NCBI GenBank assembly: GCA_031431235.1 | Contig: JANPDA010000303.1 | Span: 1-23,046 of the forward strand | Reading direction: 5' to 3' | Length of the DNA stretch: 23,046 nucleotides | Origin: JANNSW01 sp031431235 | GTDB lineage: Bacteria > Pseudomonadota > Alphaproteobacteria > Rhizobiales > Hyphomicrobiaceae | Shown: positions 15,760 to 23,046 of the stretch, piece by piece | Layout: each line of letters opens with the position of its first letter | Numbering within the stretch: position 1 is the stretch's first letter | The notes under the pieces: model-generated | What the model saw: the letters and a program-made list of their open reading frames with translations, nothing else | Database searches by the model: none | What the model was told of the DNA's origin: nothing | Translations under genes and position numbers: made by a program

Positions 15760-15822
15760 TCAGACGGGTCCGGCGCCCGGCCGCTGGTGCAGGATACGGA
15801 AACTTTCGCCGACTGTCGTCAT
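15760..15822 (-). other. 20-codon frame coupled to the EamA remnant, possible gene start remnant
   Basis: AAGGAGCC lies just upstream of an ATG (15820-15822) that overlaps the EamA remnant stop as ATGA, a classical coupled start. The frame MTTVGESFRILHQRPGAGPV then meets a stop at 15760-15762. It could be a genuine small peptide or the 5' end of a gene that has decayed. No family is recognised. Confidence 0.35.
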
Positions 15823-16238
15823 GTCACGGCTCCTTGCCTGCTGGTCCAGAAGATGTGCATCAGCACTGCCCCAAACACCACGCTACCCCCTGCAAGCGTC
15901 GCCCAATCCGGCGTCTCGCCAAACGCAAGCCAGACCCAGATCGGCGCGAGCGGGGCATCGAGCGCGCTGATGAGGGCAGTCTCGATTGCCGGCAGCAGGC
16001 GCGATCCGAGCATGAAGAATGCCATTCCGACCGCGGAGTTGGACAAACCGAACAGGGCGAGGAGAGCCAGGTCGGGTGCCGAGACGGTGAGCGGCCCGCT
16101 GAACGGGGCAGCTGCCGCCGAGGCGAGGAGCGCGGAAAGACAGGCCGCGGGCAAGGTCGGAATCCCGGGATAGGCCCTGGCGAGCACCATCAAGCTCGCC
16201 ATCCCGATGCGCGTGCCGATCGAGGGCGAGGCCGGCAT
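15819..16238 (-). pseudogene. EamA-family transporter remnant (C-terminal half)
   Basis: The frame covers only the second EamA repeat: PGIPTLPAACLSALLASAAA, PDLALLALFGLSNSAVGMAF, LGSRLLPAIETALISALDAP and IWVWLAFGETPDWATLAGGS are the usual blocks of a ~300-residue DMT exporter, so about half of the protein is missing. The upstream part of the frame (MPASPSIGTRIG) is antisense to the neighbouring WYL remnant and has no family likeness, so the breakpoint is near 16195-16215. It probably encodes nothing functional. The paralogous intact EamA gene is 128 bases downstream. Confidence 0.78.
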
Positions 16239-16752
16239 CGGCTATGTGCTGCGCCCGGGCTATGATCTACCCCCACTCATGTTCACGGCCGAGGAGGTCG
16301 AGGCGATCGTCGTCGGGCTGGCGTTGCTCGGCCGCACCGGCGACAAGGGGCTGGAGACCGCTGCCGAAAGCGTCACGCGCAAGATTGCCGACGTGCTGCC
16401 GGACCCGATCGGCAAGGCGATCGACGATGCGCCGCTCTTTGCCTCGAACTGGCATGCAATTCCAGATGCCGGTATCGACCTCGAACTCGTGCGCCGCGCG
16501 ATCAGGCACGAGGAGATGCTCCAGATCGTCTACGAGGATCTATCGGGCATTCGCACAGTCCGCGATGTAAAGCCGGTCGCGCTCGTCTACTATGTCGAGT
16601 CGGTCGTGCTGGCCGCATGGTGCGGGCTTCGCGGCGATTTTCGCCACTTCCGGCTCGACCGCATTGCTGAATGCGTGACCTTGGGCAACCGCTTCGCCAA
16701 CGAGGGCGCAACGCTACTCAGGCGATGGCGCGAGCTCCATCGCCTGCCTTGA
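16207..16752 (+). pseudogene. YafY-type WYL-domain regulator remnant (lacks the HTH)
   Basis: The frame encodes the C-terminal ~180 residues of a DeoR/YafY-type regulator: RVPIEGEAGIGYVLRPGYDL (the last wing of the winged helix), FTAEEVEAIVVGLALLG, and the WYL domain including VYYVESVVLAAWCGLRGDF and HFRLDRI. The N-terminal winged helix-turn-helix, normally about 50 residues, is absent, and no ribosome-binding site precedes the ATG at 16207. It abuts the EamA remnant head to head, so one deletion seems to have removed both 5' ends and the shared promoter. Without the HTH it cannot act as a normal repressor, though WYL-only proteins exist. Confidence 0.78.
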
Positions 16753-16778
16753 AGCAGTTGGTCGAGCCTGCGGGCTCC

Positions 16779-17258
16779 CTATTTGTATTTGAGCCCGAGG
16801 ATCTCGTAGGAGCGCGCACCCTTGGGCGTCGTGACTTCCACCGAATCGCTCTTTTTCTTGCCGATGAGCGCACGCGCGATCGGCGAGGAGATCGAGATCT
16901 TCCCTTTCTTCACGTCGGCCTCGTACTCGCCGACGATCTTGTAGGTGACCTTGTCCTCGGTGTCCTCGTCCTCGAGCGTGACGGTCGCGCCGAATTTCAC
17001 CGTGTCGCCAGACAGCTTCGACACGTCGATCACATCGGCGCGGCTGAGCTTGTCCTCCATGTCGGCAATCCGGCCTTCGTTCAGGCCCTGTTGCTCCTTG
17101 GCGGCATGGTACTCGGCATTCTCGGACAGATCGCCATGCGTACGGGCTTCCGCGATGGCCTGGATGATTCGCGGGCGCTCGATATTCTTGAGCCGCTGCA
17201 ACTCGGATTCGAGCGCAGTGTAACCCTCGATTGTCATCGGCACCTTGTCCATCGCCAT
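16779..17258 (-). CDS. greA: Transcription elongation factor GreA
   Basis: GreA enters the RNA polymerase secondary channel and stimulates cleavage of backtracked RNA. The 159-residue protein has the N-terminal coiled coil (EGYTALESELQRLKNIERPR at 11-30), the loop with acidic tip GDLSENAEYHAAKE at 42-55, and the C-terminal FKBP-like domain with ISISSPIARALIGKKKSD and GARSYEILGLKYK. The start at 17258 is supported by AGGAGA eight bases upstream; the frame is open to 17318, which is exactly the edge of MITE copy B. It lies downstream of carB on the same strand, and the 267-base gap contains the MITE, which may have altered its transcription. Confidence 0.96.
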   Translation of the reverse strand: MAMDKVPMTIEGYTALESELQRLKNIERPRIIQAIAEARTHGDLSENAEYHAAKEQQGLNEGRIADMEDKLSRADVIDVSKLSGDTVKFGATVTLEDEDTEDKVTYKIVGEYEADVKKGKISISSPIARALIGKKKSDSVEVTTPKGARSYEILGLKYK

Positions 17259-17318
17259 TGCCAATGTCTCCTGTTCGCTCTGGCCACCCACCGAATGGGC
17301 GCCCCAGCTTGTCAGCAA

Positions 17319-17450
17319 CTAGTGTTCCGTCCCATTCATTCGATTCCGGCGAAGCTGGATCAATGAATGGAAAGAGGGAACACAAACAAAGAGTTGGCTA
17401 GTGGGCTGGCCATTCATTTGGGGTACCGAATGAATGAGTCAGAACACTAG
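17319..17450. mobile_element. MITE-like element, copy B (132 bp, inverted relative to copy A)
   Basis: The reverse complement matches 9942-10073 over the full 132 bases with about seven mismatches, four of them clustered in the centre. Both ends lie in CTAG, followed inward by TGTTCCG on one side and TGTTCTG on the other. It occupies the carB-greA gap. With copy A it brackets about 7.2 kb in inverted orientation. Confidence 0.88.
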
Positions 17451-17463
17451 AACCTCGTGCGGG

Positions 17464-17480
17464 AAAAACGACGCGCCGTC
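17464..17480 (-). terminator. Weak candidate terminator after carB
   Basis: On the minus strand, 45 bases past the carB stop, a short GACG-GCG-CGTC stem is followed by GTTTTT. The stem is only four base pairs, so the call is weak. It would separate carB from greA. Confidence 0.25.
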
Positions 17481-17525
17481 TCGCCTATCCGCCCTGCCCG
17501 TGGAGGGCTGGCTGTTCGCGATCCG

Positions 17526-20500
17526 TTACGAGAAGCGTTCGGTATAAGTCTGCAACGGAGCGACCTTCAGGATGTCGGCTCTTAGAGCTTTGATCGCCTC
17601 GGTCACCGCGAGCACGCCGGAAACCGTTGTATAATAGGGAATGTGATTGAGCAAGGCCGTTCGCCTGATATCGAGGCTGTCGGCAATGGCCTTGGCGCCT
17701 TCGGTCGTATTGAAAACGAGCTGGATGTCGCCATTTTTCATGGCATCGACCACGTGCGGGCGACCTTCCAGCACCTTGTTGATAAGCGTACACGGAATAC
17801 CGTGGGCTTCCAGATGGCGGCGCGTTCCTCGCGTCGCCTTGATGGCAAATCCGAGCGCAACCAGCGCACGGGCCGGCGCCACGATCTTGTCCTTGTCGGC
17901 TTCGCGCACCGAGATGAACACGGTGCCGCCATCGGGCAGTGAGTTGCCGCCGCCGATCTGGCTCTTGGCAAAGGCGAGCGCATGGCTGCGGTCGATCCCC
18001 ATCACCTCGCCCGTGGAGCGCATCTCCGGGCCCAGGATCGGATCGACACCGGGAAAGCGGGCGAATGGAAACACCGCTTCCTTCACGGCAACGTGCCCGA
18101 GCTTTCGCGGCTTCAGCCCGAACGAGGCGAGCGGCTTGCCCGCCATCACCCGCGCCGCGATGCCAGCGATCGGGATGCCGACCACCTTGGCGACGAACGG
18201 CACTGTCCGGCTGGCCCGTGGGTTGACCTCCAGCACGTGGATCTCGCCGTCCTTGATTGCGAATTGCACATTCATCAGGCCGACGACCCCGAGTGCGCCA
18301 GCGAGAGCGATCGTCTGGCGCTCGATCTCGGCGATCACTCTGGGTTGCAACGAGTGGGGCGGCAGCGAGCAGGCCGAATCGCCGGAGTGGATGCCCGCTT
18401 CCTCGATGTGCTCCATGATGCCAGCGACAAACGCGCCTTGCTTGTCCGCAAGGCAGTCGACGTCGACCTCGATCGCGTCCTGCAGATAGCGGTCGATCAG
18501 CAGCGGCCGCTTGGCCGAGACCACCAGCTCCGAGGGGCGGTCGAGCACGGTGCCGAGCCGCTGCAGGTAGCGGTCGAGTTGGGGCTCGTCATGGACGATT
18601 TCCATCGCACGCCCGCCGAGCACGTAGGACGGGCGGATCACGATCGGATAGCCGATCTCTCCTGCCGCCTTGCGCGCTGTCTCCAGCGATTTGGCGATCG
18701 CGCTCTCGGGCTGCTTGAGTTCGAGCCGCTCGATCAATGCCTTGAAGCGCTCGCGGTCCTCAGCCAGATCAATCGCGTCGGGCGAGGTGCCCAGGATCGG
18801 GATGCCGGCCGCCGCGAGCGGTTGCGCCAGCTTCAGCGGCGTCTGCCCGCCGAACTGCACGATCACGCCCTTGAGCGTGCCCTTCGTCTGCTCGCGATGC
18901 AGGATCTCCAGCACGTCCTCGGTGGTCAATGGCTCGAAATAGAGCCGATCGGAGGTGTCGTAGTCGGTCGACACGGTCTCCGGATTGCAGTTGATCATGA
19001 TCGTCTCGAAGCCCGCTTCCGACAGCGCGAAAGCGGCATGACAGCAGCAATAATCGAACTCGATGCCCTGCCCGATCCGGTTGGGACCGCCGCCGAGAAT
19101 GACGATCTTCTCCTTGCCCGAAGGATCGGCTTCGCATTGCGGCGCCCCGTCGAAGGGCGCCTCGTAGGTCGAGTACATGTAGGCAGTGGGCGAAGCGAAC
19201 TCGGCGGCACAGGTATCGATCCGCTTGTAGACGGGGGTGACGCCGAGCCCGTGCCGCAGGCTGCCGACCTCGGCCTCGGCGAGACCCGTCAGCTTGGCGA
19301 GGCGGGCGTCCGAAAACCCCATCGCCTTGACCTGGCGCAGCAGCGAGGCCGACGGCGGGAGCCCGTCCGCCTCGAGCCTCGTTTCCATCTCGATGATCTC
19401 CTGGATCCTCGCGATGAACCAGGGATCGATCCGGCAGGACGCATGGATCTGCTCGTGGTCGACACCGAGCCGGAGCGCCTGCGCGACCTTCAACAGCCGG
19501 TCGGGCGTAGGCTGGCCGAGCGCCGCGCGGATGACGTTCTTGTCGTCGCCCTTGCCGAGGCCCTCGAACACGATGTCGTCGAGCCCGGTGAGGCCGGTCT
19601 CCAGCGACCGCAGCGCCTTCTGCAGGCTTTCGTGGAAGGTGCGCCCGATCGCCATGACCTCGCCGACCGACTTCATCGAGGTCGTCAGCGTCGGCTCGGC
19701 GCCGGGGAATTTCTCGAAGGCAAAGCGTGGGATCTTGGTGACGACGTAGTCGATGGTCGGCTCGAAGGCCGCTGGCGTCGCGCCGCCGGTGATGTCGTTC
19801 TCGAGCTCGTCCAACGTGTAGCCGACGGCGAGGCGCGCCGCGACATTGGCGAACGGAAAGCCGGTCGCCCTGGATGCGAGGGCTGACGAGCGCGACACGC
19901 GCGGGTTCATCTCGATCACGACGAGCCGCCCATCGGCTGGATTGACCGCGAACTGCACGTTCGAGCCGCCGGTCTCGACCCCGATTTCGCGCAGCACCTT
20001 GATCGAGGCATTGCGCATCAGCTGGTATTCTTTGTCGGTCAGTGTGAGCGCGGGCGCCACCGTGATCGAATCACCCGTATGCACACCCATGGGATCGATG
20101 TTCTCGATCGAGCAGACGATGATGCAATTGTCGTTCTTGTCGCGGACGACCTCCATCTCGAATTCTTTCCAGCCGAGCACGCTTTCCTCGACCAGCACCT
20201 GGCGCGTCGGCGAGGCATCGAGCCCGCGCTCGATGATCTCCATGAACTCCGATTTGTTGTAGGCGATGCCCCCGCCCGTGCCGCCGAGCGTGAAGGAGGG
20301 CCGGATGATCGCCGGCAGCCCGATCGATTCGAGCGCGCGGCTCGCCTCCTCCCAATTGTGGGCGAGCATGGAGCGCGGCGTCTCCAGCCCGATCCGGTCC
20401 ATCGCCTCGCGGAACAGCTGCCGGTCCTCGGCCATATCGATGGCCGCGGCCTTGGCACCGATCATCTCGATGCCGTGGCGCGCGAGCACGCCAGATTTCT

Positions 20501-20825
20501 CCAGTGCGAGCGAGGTGTTGAGCGCCGTCTGTCCGCCCATCGTCGGCAGCAGCGCCATCCGCTCGCCCGGATGCTCGGCGCGCTCACGCACGATGATCTT
20601 TTCCACGAACTCGGGCGTGATCGGCTCGATGTAGGTCGCGTCCGCCAGCTCTCGATCCGTCATGATCGTGGCCGGATTGGAGTTGACGAGCACGATCCGG
20701 TAGCCTTCGGCCTTCAGGGCCTTGCAGGCTTGCGTTCCGGAATAGTCGAACTCGCAAGCCTGCCCGATCACGATCGGGCCGGCGCCGATGATGAGAATGG
20801 CGTCGATGTCGGTGCGCTTTGGCAT
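17526..20825 (-). CDS. carB: Carbamoyl-phosphate synthase, large subunit
   Basis: CarB makes carbamoyl phosphate from bicarbonate, two ATP and ammonia channelled from the CarA glutaminase, feeding arginine and pyrimidine synthesis. The 1099-residue protein shows both homologous halves: GAGPIVIGQACEFDYSGTQA near 14-33 and GGGPNRIGQGIEFDYCCCHA near 575-595, each leading into an ATP-grasp domain. The C-terminal allosteric MGS-like domain starts near 969 (VFISVREADKDKIV) with NTTEGAKA around 1039-1046. The start at 20825 (MPKRTDID) matches the family. carA is not adjacent. The gene diverges from a phd/vapC pair across 96 bases, and greA follows. Confidence 0.97.
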   Translation of the reverse strand: MPKRTDIDAILIIGAGPIVIGQACEFDYSGTQACKALKAEGYRIVLVNSNPATIMTDRELADATYIEPITPEFVEKIIVRERAEHPGERMALLPTMGGQTALNTSLALEKSGVLARHGIEMIGAKAAAIDMAEDRQLFREAMDRIGLETPRSMLAHNWEEASRALESIGLPAIIRPSFTLGGTGGGIAYNKSEFMEIIERGLDASPTRQVLVEESVLGWKEFEMEVVRDKNDNCIIVCSIENIDPMGVHTGDSITVAPALTLTDKEYQLMRNASIKVLREIGVETGGSNVQFAVNPADGRLVVIEMNPRVSRSSALASRATGFPFANVAARLAVGYTLDELENDITGGATPAAFEPTIDYVVTKIPRFAFEKFPGAEPTLTTSMKSVGEVMAIGRTFHESLQKALRSLETGLTGLDDIVFEGLGKGDDKNVIRAALGQPTPDRLLKVAQALRLGVDHEQIHASCRIDPWFIARIQEIIEMETRLEADGLPPSASLLRQVKAMGFSDARLAKLTGLAEAEVGSLRHGLGVTPVYKRIDTCAAEFASPTAYMYSTYEAPFDGAPQCEADPSGKEKIVILGGGPNRIGQGIEFDYCCCHAAFALSEAGFETIMINCNPETVSTDYDTSDRLYFEPLTTEDVLEILHREQTKGTLKGVIVQFGGQTPLKLAQPLAAAGIPILGTSPDAIDLAEDRERFKALIERLELKQPESAIAKSLETARKAAGEIGYPIVIRPSYVLGGRAMEIVHDEPQLDRYLQRLGTVLDRPSELVVSAKRPLLIDRYLQDAIEVDVDCLADKQGAFVAGIMEHIEEAGIHSGDSACSLPPHSLQPRVIAEIERQTIALAGALGVVGLMNVQFAIKDGEIHVLEVNPRASRTVPFVAKVVGIPIAGIAARVMAGKPLASFGLKPRKLGHVAVKEAVFPFARFPGVDPILGPEMRSTGEVMGIDRSHALAFAKSQIGGGNSLPDGGTVFISVREADKDKIVAPARALVALGFAIKATRGTRRHLEAHGIPCTLINKVLEGRPHVVDAMKNGDIQLVFNTTEGAKAIADSLDIRRTALLNHIPYYTTVSGVLAVTEAIKALRADILKVAPLQTYTERFS

Positions 20826-20885
20826 GGCGGCGCAAGTCTTATTGCAGTGCGGCGGGGTTGGCTATAGGGGGGCTCTAATCCAGAA

Positions 20886-20916
20886 TTGACCATGGTCCGT
20901 CGACCATGATAGACAG
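20886..20916 (+). promoter_or_regulatory. Phd/VapC promoter with palindromic operator
   Basis: TTGACC (20886-20891) is a good -35 box; ATAGAC lies 17 bases on and seven bases before the phd start codon. GACCATGGTC (20888-20897) is a perfect palindrome, and CATGGTC/GACCATG (20891-20897, 20902-20908) form a 7-bp inverted repeat with a 4-base spacer filling the -35/-10 interval. This is the place for an autoregulating antitoxin to bind. Confidence 0.6.
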
Positions 20917-20921
20917 ATTGC

Positions 20922-21164
20922 ATGGAACAGATCGCCATCTCCAAGTTCAAGGCCACCTGCCTCGCCGTGCTCGAGCGCGTGCGCACGACTGGCAGCCCGG
21001 TGATGGTCACTCGTTTCGGCAAGCCGGTTGCCGTCGTGGGGCCGCCCGAGACTAAGAAGCCTGTCCCGCGTTTGGGCGCTCTCGAGGGGAAGTACCGGAT
21101 TGCCGGCGACATCGTCGAGGCTCCCGCCGTTCCGGAGGAAGAATGGGAGGTCCTGCGAAAGTGA
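20922..21164 (+). CDS. Phd/YefM-type antitoxin
   Basis: This 80-residue protein matches the prevent-host-death antitoxin family: an N-terminal DNA-binding fold with ISKFKATCLAVLERVRTTGS at 6-25, PVMVTRFGKPVAVVGPP at 26-42, then a flexible acidic tail (residues 60-80) that would wrap the toxin. Such antitoxins bind their own promoter; the palindromes at 20888-20908 are candidate sites. No Shine-Dalgarno precedes the ATG, so a leaderless mRNA is possible. The toxin gene follows after 37 bases. Confidence 0.88.
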   Translation: MEQIAISKFKATCLAVLERVRTTGSPVMVTRFGKPVAVVGPPETKKPVPRLGALEGKYRIAGDIVEAPAVPEEEWEVLRK

Positions 21165-21201
21165 GCGGCCTTGGAGGAGTGGCCATCAAGGAGGATGAGC
21201 A

Positions 21202-21597
21202 GTGAAGCTGCTGCTCGACACGCACATTTGGCTCTGGATGATTTTGGAGCCGTCCAAGTTGAAGCGTCGCGTAGCGACAGCCCTCGACGATCCCGCCAAT
21301 GAGCTCTGGCTGTCACCCATCAGCGCATGGGAGGCGGTCCGGCTGGCGCTCGATGGACACTTCGAGGGCGTCGACGACGCGTTCGCATGGATCGAGGAAA
21401 TTGTTGGATTGGGTCTTGTCCGGCAGGTGCCGATCACGAGCCAGATCGCTGTCGAGGCGTGGCGCATCGGTGTTGCCCACAAGGACCCAGCCGACCGGCT
21501 CATTGCCGCTACGGCCCTGGTCCAAGGGTTGACGCTCGTCACGTCGGATCGCAAGCTGCAGAAAATCGGCGGCGTCGACGTGCTGTCGAACCGCTGA
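21202..21597 (+). CDS. PIN-domain toxin (VapC-like)
   Basis: This 131-residue PIN-domain ribonuclease has the four acidic active-site positions: D6 in LLLDTHIWLW, E44 in SAWEAV, D98 in KDPADRLIAATA and D116 in LVTSDRKL. VapC-type toxins cleave tRNA or rRNA and are neutralised by the upstream antitoxin. Translation starts at GTG 21202, preceded by a full AAGGAGG seven bases upstream. The family pairs with Phd/YefM antitoxins as here. Whether it is toxic in this host is not shown. Confidence 0.88.
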   Translation: MKLLLDTHIWLWMILEPSKLKRRVATALDDPANELWLSPISAWEAVRLALDGHFEGVDDAFAWIEEIVGLGLVRQVPITSQIAVEAWRIGVAHKDPADRLIAATALVQGLTLVTSDRKLQKIGGVDVLSNR

Positions 21598-21616
21598 TTG
21601 CGTGGCAATTCGAGCG

Positions 21617-21680
21617 CGTAGGGCGGATTGGCGGAGCGTAATCCGCCATCGCACGGCAAGGCATCATGGCGGATAACGGC
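21617..21680. repeat. REP-like hairpin sequence
   Basis: GGCGGATT (21622-21629) and AATCCGCC (21640-21647) form an 8-bp stem with a 10-base loop, preceded by CGTA; GGCGGATAACG follows near 21668. This is the CGTAGGGCGGAT type of extragenic repeat found in many proteobacteria. It sits between convergent vapC-like and argB genes and could end transcription from both sides. Confidence 0.65.
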
Positions 21681-21701
21681 GCGTGCCGCGCCCAATGCGC
21701 C

Positions 21702-22649
21702 TCACGCCCCCTTCCCCTTGCTCCCCTTCCTTCTCGGCGCCTCCTCGCGAAAAATCGTGCCGACGCCGTGTGGCGTGAACAGCTCGAGCAGCACCGCGTG
21801 CGCCACCCGCCCGTTGAGGATCACGACCGCCTCGACGCCGGCTTCCACCACCTCGATGCAGCCCTCGACCTTGGGGATCATGCCGCCCGTGATGGTGCCG
21901 TCCTTGATCAGGCGGCGGGCTTCCGCGACCGTCAGCTCCTCGATCAGGCGCTTGTCGCGATCGAGCACGCCTTCGACGTCCGTCAGCAGCAACAGCCGCG
22001 TCGCCTTCATCCTTGCCGCGATCGCGCTCGCGAACGTGTCCGCATTCACGTTCAGCGTCTCCCCTTCCGCCGACAGCGCGATCGGCGCGATCACCGGAAT
22101 GAGATCGCTGCGCGCGAACACTTCCAGGATATCCGGATCGACCGTGACCGGATCACCCACATAGCCGAGATCGACCGCCTTCATCAGGTTCGATTCCGGG
22201 TCGGGCATCCGATCGATCCTCTTCGCGATGACGAGGTTGGCGTCCTTGCCCGAGATCCCGACCGCCTTGCCGCCCGCCCGGTTGATCGCGGCGGCGATCT
22301 CCTTGTTGATCTTGCCGGCCAAAACCATCTCGACGATCTCGACCGTCGGCTTGTCGGTGACGCGCAAGCCATGCACGAACTCGGATTTGATCTCGAGCCG
22401 CTTCAGCATCTCGCCGATCTGGGGACCGCCGCCATGGACGACGATCGGGTTCACGCCCGACAGCTTCAACTGCACGATGTCGCGGGCGAACGCCGCCGCC
22501 AGCTCCGGGTCCCCCATGGCGTGCCCGCCATATTTGACGACGATCGTCTTGTCGTCGTAGCGCTGCATGAACGGCAGCGCCTCCGACAGGATCCGCGCCT
22601 GCTCCTGCGCGGCGAGCGCTGTGGGCTTGGCTGTGCTGCTGCTGGTCAT
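21702..22649 (-). CDS. argB: N-acetylglutamate kinase
   Basis: ArgB phosphorylates N-acetyl-L-glutamate, the second step of arginine synthesis, and is often feedback-inhibited by arginine. The 315-residue amino acid kinase carries VVKYGGHAM at 37-45, IVVHGGGPQIG at 69-79, the substrate region NVNADTFASAIA, and ILNGRVAHAVLLEL near the C-terminus. An N-terminal helix (residues 12-30) of the type that makes hexameric, arginine-sensitive enzymes is present. The C-terminal tail is rich in Lys and Arg. The start at 22649 is followed by an N-terminus typical of the family; the ribosome-binding site is weak. It stands apart from argH. Confidence 0.96.
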   Translation of the reverse strand: MTSSSTAKPTALAAQEQARILSEALPFMQRYDDKTIVVKYGGHAMGDPELAAAFARDIVQLKLSGVNPIVVHGGGPQIGEMLKRLEIKSEFVHGLRVTDKPTVEIVEMVLAGKINKEIAAAINRAGGKAVGISGKDANLVIAKRIDRMPDPESNLMKAVDLGYVGDPVTVDPDILEVFARSDLIPVIAPIALSAEGETLNVNADTFASAIAARMKATRLLLLTDVEGVLDRDKRLIEELTVAEARRLIKDGTITGGMIPKVEGCIEVVEAGVEAVVILNGRVAHAVLLELFTPHGVGTIFREEAPRRKGSKGKGA

Positions 22650-22736
22650 GGTCGCCCCGTCGTGATGCCGTCTGGCGCGGAGTTATAGCGGCGCGCGCGG
22701 CCGCGGCAAGCACCGGGTCCGACGCCGCGACGCCAG

Positions 22737-22765
22737 TTGAGCCAACGCGCGGAACCTGCTTAATC
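22737..22765 (+). promoter_or_regulatory. Candidate promoter for the TIR gene
   Basis: TTGAGC (22737-22742) and TTAATC (22760-22765) are spaced by 17 bases and lie about 40 bases upstream of the TIR gene start. The -10 match is moderate, so this is a candidate only. Confidence 0.3.
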
Positions 22766-22805
22766 TCGGGACGCACAAATCCTGTCCACGCGAGGGGTTG
22801 TCGGC

Positions 22806-23046
22806 ATGAGTGGCGTTCCGAGCAATCCAGACGGCCCGATCGATGTGCTCGTGAGCTATTCGAGCCGGGACGTGGAGGCGGCGAAGGCGCTGCAAGCGCT
22901 GCTCGAAGGCAAGGGCTTGCAGGTGTGGCGCGACGCGACCGAGCTTCAACCGGGCGATCCGTTCATAGCCAAGATCAACGACGCGCTCGACAGGGCGGCC
23001 CGGGTGATCGTGCTCTGGTCGCATGCGTCGATCAAATCGACCTGGG
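22806..23046 (+). CDS. TIR-domain protein, N-terminal part (cut by the window edge)
   Basis: The open frame runs off the right edge after 80 codons. It starts MSGVPSNPDGPIDVLVSYSS, and VLVSYSSRD is the TIR box 1. WRDATELQPGDPF (box 2 region) and RVIVLWSHASIKSTW (strand D and the following helix) complete an N-terminal TIR-like pattern. Bacterial TIR domains often degrade NAD+ or make cyclic nucleotide signals in anti-phage systems; the catalytic glutamate and partner domain lie beyond the edge or are not evident. GAGGGG precedes the ATG by nine bases. It diverges from argB across a gap of 156 bases. Confidence 0.8.
   Translation, partial: MSGVPSNPDGPIDVLVSYSSRDVEAAKALQALLEGKGLQVWRDATELQPGDPFIAKINDALDRAARVIVLWSHASIKSTW

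Noticed and set aside
17982..19886. A 634-codon plus-strand open frame opposite carB
   Set aside because: Composition (Arg, His, Asp-rich) and full overlap with the well-supported carB show it is an antisense shadow in high-GC DNA.
17526..20825. Missing carA next to carB as a sign of rearrangement
   Set aside because: carA and carB are separated in many alphaproteobacteria, so absence nearby is not informative.
1..23046. tRNA or rRNA genes
   Set aside because: No cloverleaf-like or conserved rRNA sequence was recognised on either strand by eye; a covariance-model search was not possible.

Overview
The window is a high-GC (roughly two-thirds G+C by eye), gene-dense stretch of what looks like an alphaproteobacterial chromosome, probably Hyphomicrobiales or a near relative. 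The pointers are an argH gene divergent from a TlpA-type thioredoxin and followed by an LptM-like lipoprotein, carB followed by greA, an ELM1/DUF1022-family protein, a short (~450 aa) glucose-6-phosphate isomerase, and an endonuclease-type MutL. The genus cannot be fixed from the sequence alone. No rRNA, tRNA, CRISPR array, phage gene or intact transposase was seen, and no gene-free stretch exceeds 300 bases.

Layout. 1-4444 (mostly minus strand): tlpA-like gene, pgi, mutL and a small SnoaL/NTF2-like gene. The first 34 bases repeat exactly a piece of the mutL 3' end. 4458-6120 (plus): argH and an lptM-like lipoprotein; the lysA gene that often follows in related genomes is not seen. 6161-6882 (minus): an MNT nucleotidyltransferase/HEPN pair with an ATGA overlap. 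6980-8680 (minus): an ELM1-family protein followed by a 2OG-Fe(II) oxygenase, divergent from a secreted trypsin-like protease with a Sel1-like tail (8771-9931, plus).

9942-17450 is an accessory-looking segment bounded by two 132-bp MITE-like elements in opposite orientation, about 95% identical and both ending in CTAG. It holds, mostly on the minus strand, an EamA exporter, a short-chain dehydrogenase, a luciferase-like monooxygenase, an FAD monooxygenase and an M20 amidohydrolase, with REP-type palindromes in two of the gaps. It also holds two facing gene remnants (EamA C-terminal half and WYL regulator C-terminal part) left by an apparent deletion, and greA. These enzymes could form a small catabolic or xenobiotic-processing set, but no pathway can be named.

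17526-22649 holds carB (minus), a Phd/VapC toxin-antitoxin pair (plus) with a palindromic operator inside its promoter, a REP-like hairpin, and argB (minus). With argH, carB and argB, arginine/pyrimidine biosynthesis is well represented, although the genes are not in one operon. The right edge cuts a TIR-domain gene (22806 onward, plus) whose effector architecture lies outside the window.
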